Both the position numbers and the translations under genes were made by a program. This document shows, in pieces, positions 17,994-26,382 of a stretch of 35,929 nt of DNA. Below the pieces are notes generated by a model, which was given only the letters and a program-made list of their open reading frames with translations, did not search any database and was not told the origin of the DNA. Source of the stretch: Paracoccaceae bacterium (lineage in GTDB: Bacteria; Pseudomonadota; Alphaproteobacteria; Rhodobacterales; Rhodobacteraceae). Each line of letters starts with the position of its first letter. Position 1 is the stretch's first letter. The DNA is taken from assembly GCA_028875855.1 (NCBI GenBank), contig JAGWVA010000041.1, forward strand, positions 1-35,929, read 5' to 3'.

Positions 17994-19175
17994 TCACCGA
18001 TAAAGGCAGTCGCGGAGCCGGATGAGCCCCTGCTGCATGCTGTCTTTGGGGGCCACCATCGCCACGCGAATGTAGCCCTTGCCCGGATTGTCGCCCATCA
18101 CCTCGCGGCTGAGATAGGCGCCGGGCAGCACCCGCACCCCCGTCTCTTGCCAAAGCTTCAGCGCCGCCGCCTCGCCGTCGTCCACCGGCAGCCAGAGGAA
18201 GAACCCGCCCTCCGGCCCCTGATAGCCCTGGATGCCGGCAAAGACCTGATCGGCCACCCGGAACTTTTCCTGATAAAGCGCGCGGCTTGCGTCCACATGC
18301 GCCTCGTCCGCCCAGGCGCGTTCTGCGACACGCTGAAGCGGCAGCGGCAGGGGCGCGCCCGCGTAGTTGCGCAACTGCTTGATGCGCGCCATCCCCTGCG
18401 GCCCGCCCGCGACGAAGCCCGAACGCAGGCCCGGCAGGTTCGAACGCTTGGACAGCGAATGAAAGACGAAGACACGTTCCGGATCGGCGCCGATCTCGGC
18501 CGCGACCTGCAATGCGCCGGGCGGCGGGGCGGTGCGCCAGATCTCGGAATAGCATTCGTCGGCGAAGATCACGAAATCATGCGCCTCGGCCAGCCGGATA
18601 AGCTCGACAAGGTAGTCGCGCGAGGCGACCGCGCCTTGCGGGTTCGACGGCGAGCAAAGATAGGCCACCGCGACGCGGTCCAGCACATCCTTGGGCAGGC
18701 TTGCATAATCGGGCAGGAAGCCCGTCGCCGCCGTGGCCGGGACGTAAACCGGCTCTGCCTCGATCGCGAGCGCGGCAACGGCATAGACCTGATAGAACGG
18801 GTTCGGCACCAGCACGACCGGGCGCTGGCCGCCCTTCTGTTCCGGGCAGATCGCGATCAGGGCGTTGAAGAGCCCCTCGCGCGTGCCGTTCAGCGCCATG
18901 ATCTGGCGGCTTTCGTCCAGCGTCACGCCGTAGCGCCGCCGCACCCAGCCCGCGATGGCCGACAGAAGTTCGGGCGTGCCGTCGTTCGGGGGATACTTGC
19001 CGAAGCCGTCGAGGTTCGCGGCGATCACCTCGCCCACAAAATCCGGCTGGGCGTGCTGCGGCTCGCCGATGGTCATCGCAACGGGCGTGCCGCCCGGCTT
19101 GTGGGCGTCAAGCAGCGTCCGCAGACGCGGGAACGCGTAGTCTGGCAGGTTCGAGAACCGCTCCGGATAGATCAT
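17994..19175 (-). CDS. Class I/II aminotransferase, DapC-like
   Basis: A 393-residue PLP-dependent fold-type I aminotransferase. N178 (CSPSNPQG), D206 (IFADECYSE) and the Schiff-base lysine K243 (HSLSKRSNLPGLRSGF) are in place. The SLSKRSN.PGLRSGFVAG form is typical of succinyldiaminopimelate transaminase (DapC) and its close relatives, which would feed lysine and peptidoglycan synthesis; this fits its place beside ftsK. The assignment to DapC rather than another class I enzyme is an inference. It lies between the amidase and ftsK on the same strand with short gaps. Confidence 0.88.
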   Translation of the reverse strand: MIYPERFSNLPDYAFPRLRTLLDAHKPGGTPVAMTIGEPQHAQPDFVGEVIAANLDGFGKYPPNDGTPELLSAIAGWVRRRYGVTLDESRQIMALNGTREGLFNALIAICPEQKGGQRPVVLVPNPFYQVYAVAALAIEAEPVYVPATAATGFLPDYASLPKDVLDRVAVAYLCSPSNPQGAVASRDYLVELIRLAEAHDFVIFADECYSEIWRTAPPPGALQVAAEIGADPERVFVFHSLSKRSNLPGLRSGFVAGGPQGMARIKQLRNYAGAPLPLPLQRVAERAWADEAHVDASRALYQEKFRVADQVFAGIQGYQGPEGGFFLWLPVDDGEAAALKLWQETGVRVLPGAYLSREVMGDNPGKGYIRVAMVAPKDSMQQGLIRLRDCLYR

Positions 19176-19256
19176 GTGCTGCCTCAGGTCGGGGTCGTGG
19201 CGCCCCGTTTGCAGGCACGATACCGTCCAAATCCCGACGGGTCCAGAATTTCGCCG

Positions 19257-20630
19257 TCAGTTCCGGGATTTGTCCCCCGAATATGTGGCTTTTGAGTCGG
19301 GTCGAAGAACCGTTTCGGCCGCCGCACCAAGCCGAAGCAGGTGCTCTTCGCCGCCCGGCAGCCCCATGAACATCACCCCGGCCGAGGGCACGGTGGTGGG
19401 CAGCGTCAGCGCAGGCAGGCCAAAGAGGTTGGCCACCCGCGTATTGCGCAGCGTCATCAGGTTCTCGGTCACGTAGTAGTCCTGATCCTGCATCAGCCGC
19501 CCGGCATCCGGCGGCAGGATGGCGGCGGTGGGGGCAAGAACGGCATCGTAGCCGCCCACGCGCTCGACCCAGATCCGGCGCAGCACGCGCATCCGGCGCC
19601 ATGCCGCGACGTGATCGGGCCCGGTGATCGTGGCGCCGCTTTCGAAACGCTCGCGGATGCGGTCGAACATCTTGCCGGGCGCCTTGGCGATGGTGTCGCG
19701 CCAGATCGCGTTCGCCTCGGCATTGAACAGGGGCACGGTCAGGCCCATCGCCTCGTCCACCTCGGGCACCGGGCCGTGTTCGATGACGGCGCCGGCCTCT
19801 TTCAGCCGGGCAAGGCCTTCGGTGAAGGCCCGCCGTGGGGCCTCGCGCAGACCATCCAGCACGACGGTCTCGAGCACCAGCAGCCGCTTGCCCTTCAGCG
19901 TCGCACCGCGCAGGTCGGCGGGCTTGCCCCCTTCGAGGATGGCCAACAGCAGGGCCGCGTCCTCGACGCTGCGGCAGAGCGGGCCAACGGTGTCGAAGCT
20001 TTCGATCAGCGGCACCACGCCATCGAGCGACAGCCGCCCATGCGTCGTCTTCAGCCCGACCAGATCGTTCCAGACCGACGGGATACGCACAGACCCGCCG
20101 GTATCGGACCCGATCGCCGCCGGGGCCAGACCGAAGGCGACCGAGGCGGCAGCCCCCGACGACGACCCGCCCGGCACGGCCTTGGGGTCGTTCACGCAGG
20201 GCGGCGTCGCGGTCACGGGGTTCAGGCCAAGGCCAGAAAAGGCCAGTTCGGACATGTGGGTCTTGCCAAGGCACACAAGCCCCGCGGTGGTCGCGTTGCG
20301 CAGCACGAGCGCATCGCGCTGCGGCACCCGGCCTTCCAGCAGGGCCGATCCGGCCTCGGTCGCCGTGCCGGCGGTGTCGAACAGGTCCTTCCAGCTCAGT
20401 GGCACGCCGTCCAGCAGGCCCCGCCGCAGCCCGGCCCTGGCCCGGGTGCGGGCGGCCTCGGCCTCGGCCAGCGCGCGGTCTTCGGTCAGGCGGGCATAGA
20501 TGCGGTCGCCATGCTCATGCGCCCGGATCGCCGACAGGTAGGTCTGGGCCAGATCGACCGGGTCGATCGCGCCCGCGCCGATGCCGCGCCCAAGGTCCGC
20601 CGCCGTCATCCACAGCCAGTCCGCCGCCAT
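19257..20630 (-). CDS. Amidase-signature family hydrolase
   Basis: A 457-residue amidase-signature enzyme. The Ser-cisSer-Lys triad is recognisable: K81 in LSWKDLFDTAG, the serine cluster in PGGSSSGAAAS (156-158), and the likely nucleophile S180 in SDTGGSVRIPS. The family includes GatA and many aliphatic or aryl amidases. The gene is not next to gatB or gatC and the C-terminal part is not GatA-like, so a catabolic or cell-wall amidase is more likely than a tRNA-dependent amidotransferase. The nearby nitrile hydratase operon makes amides available, but it is 3 kb away and the link is speculative. Confidence 0.9.
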   Translation of the reverse strand: MAADWLWMTAADLGRGIGAGAIDPVDLAQTYLSAIRAHEHGDRIYARLTEDRALAEAEAARTRARAGLRRGLLDGVPLSWKDLFDTAGTATEAGSALLEGRVPQRDALVLRNATTAGLVCLGKTHMSELAFSGLGLNPVTATPPCVNDPKAVPGGSSSGAAASVAFGLAPAAIGSDTGGSVRIPSVWNDLVGLKTTHGRLSLDGVVPLIESFDTVGPLCRSVEDAALLLAILEGGKPADLRGATLKGKRLLVLETVVLDGLREAPRRAFTEGLARLKEAGAVIEHGPVPEVDEAMGLTVPLFNAEANAIWRDTIAKAPGKMFDRIRERFESGATITGPDHVAAWRRMRVLRRIWVERVGGYDAVLAPTAAILPPDAGRLMQDQDYYVTENLMTLRNTRVANLFGLPALTLPTTVPSAGVMFMGLPGGEEHLLRLGAAAETVLRPDSKATYSGDKSRN

Positions 20631-20720
20631 GCCCGCCCCCTATGCCGATATGATCCGGCGGCGACGGTAGCGGCACAGCAGCGCATGGACAATCCCGCGC
20701 GGGCGGCCATATTGCGAGGC

Positions 20721-21947
20721 ATGGAACCGGACAGCGATATCCTCATCATCGGCGGCGGGCTGAACGGCCCGGCGCTGGCCCTTGCGCTGGCCCAGAGCGG
20801 GCTGAGCGTCACCGTCGTCGATGCCTTGCCGCAGGCGAAGCGGACCGACGACCAGTTCGACGGCCGCGCCTATGCGCTGGCGCTGGCCTCGCAGCGATTG
20901 CTGAAGGCGATCGGCGTCTGGGGCGCGGTGGCGGACCTCGCGCAGCCGATCCTTGGCGTGCGCGCGTCCGACGGGCGGGTCGGTCAGGGCCCTTCGCCCT
21001 TCTTCCTCGATTTCGCCAATGGCGAGCTGGAGGAAGGCCCGATGGGCTTCATGCTGGAGGATCGCCACCTGCGCCGCGCCGTGCTGGCCGCGATGGACGC
21101 GGCCCCCGGCATCACGCAGCTTTCGGGCGAGGCGGTCGTGGCGCAAGAGATCACACCCAGCCGGGCGACCGTCACGCTGGCGTCGGGCAAGACGGTGTCG
21201 GCGCGCGTGCTGATCGGATGCGACGGCCGCACCTCGGGCACCGCACAGCGAGCGGGGATCGGGCGCACTGGCTGGGGCTATGGCCAGACCGCGCTGGTCT
21301 GTGCCGTCGCGCATGAATTGCCCCATGACGGCATCGCGCAGCAGTTCTTCACCCCCGCCGGACCGCTGGCGATCCTGCCGCTGAAAGGCAACCGCTCCGC
21401 CATCGTCTGGAGCGAGCGGGAGGCAACCGCCAAGGCGATCCAGGCGCTGGACGACGATGGCTACCTTGCCGCCCTGCACGAACGGGTGGGCGACTATCTC
21501 GGGACGCTCAGCCTTGAAGGCAAGCGCTTCACCTATCCGCTGAACCTGACGCTGGCCAATGCCTTCGTCGCCCCGCGGCTGGCGCTGGTGGGCGATGCGG
21601 CGCATGGCGTGCATCCGATTGCCGGGCAGGGTCTGAACCTCGGCCTGCGCGACGTGGGTGCCTTGGCCGAGGTGCTGATCGAGGCGCATCGGCGGGGCGA
21701 GGACATCGGCGCGCTGGACGTTCTGGAACGTTACCAGCGCTGGAGGCGGTTCGACTCGACCGCGCTTGCCCTGGGCATGGATACGGTCAACCGGCTGTTT
21801 TCGAACGACAACCCGATCCTGAGGATCGGGCGCGACCTTGGCATGGGGCTTGTGAACTCCCTGCCCGGCCTGCGCCGCCGCTTCATCCGCGAGGCGGCCG
21901 GGCTGACCGGCGATCTGCCCAAGCTGTTGCAGGGCCGCCCCATCTAG
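20721..21947 (+). CDS. UbiH/UbiF/COQ6 family FAD-dependent hydroxylase
   Basis: A 408-residue flavoprotein monooxygenase. The dinucleotide-binding motif IIGGGLNGPALALALAQSG lies at the N-terminus. A DG motif appears as GCDGRTSGTAQRAGI in the middle, and the FAD-ribityl motif ALVGDAAHGVHPIAGQGLNLGLRD near residue 290-310. This family hydroxylates the ubiquinone precursor ring; which position it acts on cannot be read from sequence. The ATG at 20721 begins right at the FAD motif; an open frame continues far upstream but is antisense to the amidase. It is divergent from the amidase and converges with the Trm112-like gene. Confidence 0.93.
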   Translation: MEPDSDILIIGGGLNGPALALALAQSGLSVTVVDALPQAKRTDDQFDGRAYALALASQRLLKAIGVWGAVADLAQPILGVRASDGRVGQGPSPFFLDFANGELEEGPMGFMLEDRHLRRAVLAAMDAAPGITQLSGEAVVAQEITPSRATVTLASGKTVSARVLIGCDGRTSGTAQRAGIGRTGWGYGQTALVCAVAHELPHDGIAQQFFTPAGPLAILPLKGNRSAIVWSEREATAKAIQALDDDGYLAALHERVGDYLGTLSLEGKRFTYPLNLTLANAFVAPRLALVGDAAHGVHPIAGQGLNLGLRDVGALAEVLIEAHRRGEDIGALDVLERYQRWRRFDSTALALGMDTVNRLFSNDNPILRIGRDLGMGLVNSLPGLRRRFIREAAGLTGDLPKLLQGRPI

Positions 21948-21968
21948 GCCAGCCCGATGCGCGCAGGA

Positions 21969-22169
21969 TCAATCGATCTCGCGCGCTTCGCTGACCAGCA
22001 TGATCGGGATGCCGCCACGGATCGGAAAGGCCAGCTTCGCCTCCCGCGACACAAGCTCCTGCCGTTCGGCGTCATAGGCCAGCGCGGATTGCGTGACCGG
22101 GCATACCAGCGCCTCGAGCATGCGGCGGTCGAACGGATGGGGATCGGTCTGGGTCGCGTCTTCGGTCAT
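21969..22169 (-). CDS. Trm112-like small protein (YcaR type)
   Basis: A 66-residue protein with the Trm112/UPF0434 core: [17 protein letters not shown], then [20 protein letters not shown]. Eukaryotic Trm112 activates methyltransferases; in bacteria the role is unclear. Only one cysteine remains, so the zinc site of some relatives is absent. The start overlaps the stop of the upstream LON-domain gene by four bases (ATGA), indicating translational coupling in a three-gene operon. Confidence 0.87.
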   Translation of the reverse strand: MTEDATQTDPHPFDRRMLEALVCPVTQSALAYDAERQELVSREAKLAFPIRGGIPIMLVSEAREID

Positions 22170-22810
22170 TGCATTTTCTCGTCGGAATTGCCGCCACGCA
22201 GCGCGAATTCGAACAGGGTCACCAGCGTCTCGCGCCGCGTGGTCAGGGTCGGTGCCTCCAGCAGGGCCTGCCGGTCCTCGGGCTCGAACGGACAGAGCAT
22301 CGACAGCGAGTTTATCAGCAACTCGTCCTCCGCCTCCTTCAGGCTGCCCCAGTCGGTGGACAACTGCATGGCCGAGAAATAACGCCCCAGCAAGTCCAGA
22401 AAGGCCGGCCGGTCCAGCCCCGGGTCGGTCTCGGGCGTGGCGCGGTCGCGTTCGAAGCCGGCCCATTTCACGTCGGCCCGGCGATAGGGGGCGAAGCCTG
22501 CCACCTCTTTCACCAGCCGGAAACGGGAAATCCCCGTCAGCGTGATCATGTAGCGGCCGTCCTCGGTTTCCGAGAACGCAGTCACGCGGCCCGCGCAGCC
22601 GATGCAATGCAGCCGCTTTTCCGACGAACCGGGCACTTCGCGCGGCTGGATCATGGCGATCATCCGCTCGGGCGTCTTCAGCGCATCGTCCAGCATGGAC
22701 AGGTAGCGCGGCTCGAACAGATGCAGCGGCAAACGGGCGCGCGGGAGCAGGAGCGCCCCCGGCAGCGGAAAGATCGGAACGACATCCGGAAGATCGAAAC
22801 GCTTGGACAT
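22166..22810 (-). CDS. LON substrate-binding domain protein
   Basis: 214 residues resembling only the N-terminal domain of Lon protease: [31 protein letters not shown], then [31 protein letters not shown]. There is no AAA+ or Ser-Lys protease part and the gene is not truncated; free-standing LON proteins of this size are widespread. It probably binds unfolded or damaged protein. It starts 26 bases after the thioredoxin-TPR gene and overlaps the Trm112-like gene, so the three are probably one transcript. [10 protein letters not shown] was chosen because the LON domain begins directly after it. Confidence 0.92.
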   Translation of the reverse strand: MSKRFDLPDVVPIFPLPGALLLPRARLPLHLFEPRYLSMLDDALKTPERMIAMIQPREVPGSSEKRLHCIGCAGRVTAFSETEDGRYMITLTGISRFRLVKEVAGFAPYRRADVKWAGFERDRATPETDPGLDRPAFLDLLGRYFSAMQLSTDWGSLKEAEDELLINSLSMLCPFEPEDRQALLEAPTLTTRRETLVTLFEFALRGGNSDEKMQ

Positions 22811-22836
22811 GGCCGGGAGATAGGCCGCCCGTTCGA

Positions 22837-23745
22837 TCAGGCAAATATCATCGACGAGAGCTTGCGGCGGCCTCTCAGCACGATCGGGTCCTGCGGCTTC
22901 AACGCGTCGAAGATCTTGAAAAGCTGCGTCTTGGCCGCGCCGTCGTTCCACTCGCGGTCCCGGCGGAAAATCTCCAGCAGCTCGTCCACCGCCTCGTCCA
23001 CCTTGCCCGCCGCATGCAGCGCCAGCGCAAGGTCATAGCGCGTCTGCGGGCTGGCCGGATCGGCCGCAAGCGCCGCGCGAAGCTGGTCAACCGGCCCGGC
23101 CGAAGCCGCCTGCCGCGCGAGGTCGAGGGCTGCGCGCGCGGCCTCGACCTCCTTGGATTGCGCGATCTCCGCCGGGGCCGCTTTCAGCAGCGCCTCCGCC
23201 TGATCGAGGTTCTGCAGCGCCAGATGCGCGCGCACCAGACCGCCATAGGCCGGGGCATTGGCGGGGTCTTCCTCGAGGATCGCGGCGAAGGTTTCCGCCG
23301 CATCGACGGCGGCGCCTTCCTCCAGCATCGCCTCGGCTGCGGCAATGGCATCGCCCAGACCGCCGTCCCCGTTCAATTCGGCCAGTTTCTGCACGAAGTC
23401 CTTCACCTCGGACCGCGGCAGGGCACCCTGGAAGCCATCGACCGGCTTGCCCTGGAAGAAGGCATAGACGGTCGGGATCGACTGGATGCGCAACTGCCCG
23501 GCGATCCCGGGGTTTTCGTCCACGTTGATCTTGACCATGCGGACCTTGCCCGCAGCAGCCTGCACCTCGGCCTCGAGCGCGGGGCCAAGCTGGCGGCAGG
23601 GGCCGCACCACGGGGCCCAGAAATCGACGATGACCGGAACCTCCTTCGAGGTTTCCAGCACGTCCTGCATGAATGTCTTGTCCGAGCCTTCCTTGATCAG
23701 ATCGCCCGCAGGCGCCGCAGTGGATGTCGCGTTCAGTTCAAGCAT
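22837..23745 (-). CDS. cnoX: Thioredoxin-TPR co-chaperone (CnoX/YbbN type)
   Basis: 302 residues in two parts. A thioredoxin fold holds [16 protein letters not shown] with C47 and C50, and the cis-proline loop [21 protein letters not shown]. The C-terminal half (from about 125) is helical with TPR-like repeats ([41 protein letters not shown]). This is the CnoX/YbbN design, a holdase that protects proteins from oxidative damage and hands them to GroEL. The WCGPC site is complete, so redox activity is likely, unlike E. coli YbbN. It heads the operon with the LON-domain and Trm112-like genes. Confidence 0.93.
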   Translation of the reverse strand: MLELNATSTAAPAGDLIKEGSDKTFMQDVLETSKEVPVIVDFWAPWCGPCRQLGPALEAEVQAAAGKVRMVKINVDENPGIAGQLRIQSIPTVYAFFQGKPVDGFQGALPRSEVKDFVQKLAELNGDGGLGDAIAAAEAMLEEGAAVDAAETFAAILEEDPANAPAYGGLVRAHLALQNLDQAEALLKAAPAEIAQSKEVEAARAALDLARQAASAGPVDQLRAALAADPASPQTRYDLALALHAAGKVDEAVDELLEIFRRDREWNDGAAKTQLFKIFDALKPQDPIVLRGRRKLSSMIFA

Positions 23746-23808
23746 GTCGATCCCCGGATCTGTCGGTTTCGTCTCTATATGTGCCGCGCCGCTGCGACTG
23801 CCAAGGGG

Positions 23809-24147
23809 TCAGTGACCGGGACGGTCGGCAAGGTCCAGCCGCACGGGCTGACCATGCGGCGTGGCGAGGTAGGCCGCTTCCCACGCATCGCGCAGCGCCG
23901 CGACCTGATCCGGCGCGGCAAGGCCGCGGGCGGCAAGCAGCCCCTCGAGCGCCTCGAGCCACGCGGCGTAGTAATCCGCACCGCCATCCAGCGCGCGGGT
24001 CAGCCCGTGGCGGGCCAGCGTCGCGCCGAAGGCTTCGGTCCAGTCGGTCCAGGGGAACAGGCCAGCCTCGGACAAGGCGACGGTCAGGGCGAAAAGCTGG
24101 GCGTGCCAGGGCTCGTCGAAGCGCGTCACCGCGTGCGGGTCAGTCAT
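23809..24147 (-). CDS. Nitrile hydratase accessory (activator) protein
   Basis: A 112-residue protein with the accessory-protein pattern FDEPWHAQLFALTVALSEAGLFPWTDWTEAFG, followed by YYAAWLEALEGLLAARGL. Such activators deliver cobalt, or swap subunits, to mature the alpha subunit. The start overlaps the end of the beta-subunit gene by eight bases. It is the last gene of the operon, in the order alpha, beta, activator. Confidence 0.9.
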   Translation of the reverse strand: MTDPHAVTRFDEPWHAQLFALTVALSEAGLFPWTDWTEAFGATLARHGLTRALDGGADYYAAWLEALEGLLAARGLAAPDQVAALRDAWEAAYLATPHGQPVRLDLADRPGH

Positions 24148-24811
24148 CGGCGGGCTCCATGTAGCTTTCCCAAAGGTCGATCATCACCTCGTCCCCCGCG
24201 CCCTCGGAGGCGCCCCAAAGGGCCGCAGCGTCGAAGGCCACGCCGTAAAGCGGCTCGGGCGCCTCGCCCAGACGATGGGCGTTGCTGTCGGGCAGGACAT
24301 GCGCGCCATGCAGGCGCACGATGCGGCCGATGTGGCCCGCGGCATAGGCCGGAAGCCGGGTGTGCCCGCCCTCGACCAGCGTGTTGCGCGCAGGAAGACG
24401 GGTCCGCACCCTCTGGCCCACGACAAAGCGCGGGGCCGGGCCGGGGCGGCTTGCCGGGCTGCCACGCCGCAGGGCGGGCTCGACGGTCTCGGCCCGAAGC
24501 GGACGTGCCCCCGGCGCGGGGCCGGTGGCGCCCGCCGCCAGTTCCTCTCGTGTGACGAGCCCGCGGGCAAGCGCAAGGTTCGCCACGGCGGCGATCCATT
24601 TCTCGTAATAGCTGAACCGCGCGTAATCCTTCGGCGGCAGGCTTTCGCGCGCGTAACGGGATTCGTCGATGCTCCATTCCCCTGCCCCGCCGATCGCAAG
24701 GGTCAGGGCCATCGCGCTGCGATGCCAGTCCTTGTGAAACAGCGGTTCCCCCGGCGCGGGGTCGATCGGGCCATCGCCGAAACGGCCGCCCATGTCGTGG
24801 ACCCGGGTCAT
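24140..24811 (-). CDS. nthB: Nitrile hydratase subunit beta
   Basis: A 223-residue beta subunit, starting with the family's [16 protein letters not shown]. Next come [20 protein letters not shown] and [17 protein letters not shown]. The SH3-like C-terminal domain reads [37 protein letters not shown] and ends [12 protein letters not shown]. With the alpha subunit it converts nitriles to amides in the cytoplasm. It overlaps the alpha gene by four bases (ATGA) and the activator gene by eight, so the three are translationally coupled. Confidence 0.95.
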   Translation of the reverse strand: MTRVHDMGGRFGDGPIDPAPGEPLFHKDWHRSAMALTLAIGGAGEWSIDESRYARESLPPKDYARFSYYEKWIAAVANLALARGLVTREELAAGATGPAPGARPLRAETVEPALRRGSPASRPGPAPRFVVGQRVRTRLPARNTLVEGGHTRLPAYAAGHIGRIVRLHGAHVLPDSNAHRLGEAPEPLYGVAFDAAALWGASEGAGDEVMIDLWESYMEPADD

Positions 24812-25443
24812 GCCGGACGCTCCGCAAGGCCGGTGCCGATCATCGAGTTGCGCGTGACCCAGCGGGTGAGCGCCTCTGCGTCCAGCCCCTCCGAGCCTTC
24901 GGGGCGCATCGGGATCACGAGATACCGGATCTCGGCCGTCGAGTCCCAGACGCGGACCGCCTGCCCTTCCGGCAGGTCCAGCCCGAATTCGGCCAGCACG
25001 CGGCGCGGCTCGCGCACCACGCGGGCGCGGTAGGCGTCCGACTTGTACCAGGTCGGCGGAATGCCAAGGAGCGGCCAAGGGTAGCAGCTGCACAGGGTGC
25101 AGACGACGACGTTGTGAACCTCGGGCGTGTTCTCGACCGCGACGACATGTTCGCCCTGACGGCCCAACAGGCCTTCAGCCGCCAGCGTTGCCGAGGCATC
25201 TGCCAAGAGCGCAGCCTTGAACGCCGGATCGGTCCAGGCGCGGGCCACGACGCGGGCCCCGATCTGGGGGCCGACCTTGTTCTGGTAGAAGTCGAGGATC
25301 GCATCCATCGCAGCCGGATCGACATAGCCCTTGTCCACCAGCAGCGTCTCCAGCGCCTTCACGCGCAGCGCGGGATCGGACGGCAGGAGCGCATGGGCAT
25401 CATGGTCGTGATCGTGATCGTGGTGATGATGATCGTGCGGCAT
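24808..25443 (-). CDS. nthA: Nitrile hydratase subunit alpha, cobalt type
   Basis: A 211-residue metal-bearing subunit. The claw-setting motif is VCTLCSC with C115, C118 and C120; threonine in CTLC is characteristic of cobalt enzymes, whereas iron enzymes have serine. The flanking [10 protein letters not shown] and [27 protein letters not shown] are strongly conserved. The N-terminus is unusually histidine- and aspartate-rich (nine His and six Asp in the first 17 residues), which may bind metal. It heads the operon and its stop overlaps the beta start. Exonuclease III lies just downstream of the promoter side, on the same strand. Confidence 0.95.
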   Translation of the reverse strand: MPHDHHHHDHDHDHDAHALLPSDPALRVKALETLLVDKGYVDPAAMDAILDFYQNKVGPQIGARVVARAWTDPAFKAALLADASATLAAEGLLGRQGEHVVAVENTPEVHNVVVCTLCSCYPWPLLGIPPTWYKSDAYRARVVREPRRVLAEFGLDLPEGQAVRVWDSTAEIRYLVIPMRPEGSEGLDAEALTRWVTRNSMIGTGLAERPA

Positions 25444-25452
25444 CGTTGGCCC

Positions 25453-26241
25453 CTAGAGGTCGAAGGTTGCGAAGACCGGAGCATGGTCGGACGGCTGATC
25501 CCAGCCCCGCGCGGCACGCAGGATGCGGCTGCCATGGGCGGCGTTGGCGATGTCGGGCGTGGCCCAAATGTGGTCGAGACGGCGGCCCTTGTCGGCGGCG
25601 TCCCATTCGGGCGAGCGGTAGGACCACCAGGAATAAAGCTGCCCCGAGGGAATATCCTGCCGCGTGACATCGACCCAGCGGCCCGCATCCTGCGCCGCGC
25701 CCAGATGTTCCACCTCGATCGGGGTGTGGCTGACGATGCGGGTGAGCTGCTTGTGGTTCCAGACGTCATCCTCGCGCGGGGCGATGTTCAGATCGCCCAC
25801 GAGGATCGCGCGTTCCGGTCGCTCGCCATGAAAGCGGTCGCGCATCTCGGTCAGCACGTCGAGCTTCTGGCCGAATTTCTCGTTCGCCTCGCGGTCGGGA
25901 ATGTCGCCCCCGGCGGGAATGTAGTAGTTGTGGATCACCACGCCATTCGGCAGCCGCGCCGCAACATGGCGCGCATGGCCCATTCCGATCAGGTCGAGCC
26001 CGCCCGCATCCTCGAGCGGGAGCTTCGACAGGATCGCCACGCCGTTGTAGCCCTTCTGCCCGCGCGCGACCATGTGGGCATAGCCAAGCGCCTGAAACGC
26101 CTCGACCGGGATTTTCTCGACCGGGCTCTTGCATTCCTGAAGGCAAAGGACGTCGGGCGCCTCTTCGGCCAGAAGCTTCTCGACCAGCGCCGCGCGCAGG
26201 CGGACCGAGTTGATGTTCCAGGTGGCAAGGGTGAAGGGCAT
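25453..26241 (-). CDS. xthA: Exodeoxyribonuclease III
   Basis: A 262-residue AP endonuclease and 3'-5' exonuclease of base-excision repair. The metal-dependent EEP fold is complete: TWNINSVR at the N-terminus, metal ligand E36 in CLQECKS, YYIPAGGD, the GDLNIAP motif, RLDHIW, and the catalytic SDHAPV with D252 and H253. The ribosome binding site AGGAG fits the ATG at 26241. The frame stays open far upstream but that portion is antisense to the MFS gene. The nitrile hydratase alpha gene begins nine bases after its stop on the same strand, so read-through transcription is likely. Confidence 0.96.
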   Translation of the reverse strand: MPFTLATWNINSVRLRAALVEKLLAEEAPDVLCLQECKSPVEKIPVEAFQALGYAHMVARGQKGYNGVAILSKLPLEDAGGLDLIGMGHARHVAARLPNGVVIHNYYIPAGGDIPDREANEKFGQKLDVLTEMRDRFHGERPERAILVGDLNIAPREDDVWNHKQLTRIVSHTPIEVEHLGAAQDAGRWVDVTRQDIPSGQLYSWWSYRSPEWDAADKGRRLDHIWATPDIANAAHGSRILRAARGWDQPSDHAPVFATFDL

Positions 26242-26382
26242 CGGCGTCTCCTTTGCCCCTTCCAAGCACGAACGCGGGTTTCGGTCCAGTGGGCTTGGCC
26301 ACGGGCGCGGCAGGCGCCCCAAACTTCGCTTGCGCGATGGCGGCGCCCGGGCAAAGGTTTCAACGAGGTCTGGGGGGATGGG

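Noticed and set aside
15309-19295. 1328-codon open frame on the plus strand across ftsK and the aminotransferase
   Set aside because: Antisense shadow of two well-supported genes, with Arg/Gly/His-rich low-complexity translation.
19341-20720. N-terminal extension of the UbiH-family frame
   Set aside because: It is antisense to the amidase and the FAD-binding motif begins right after the ATG at 20721.
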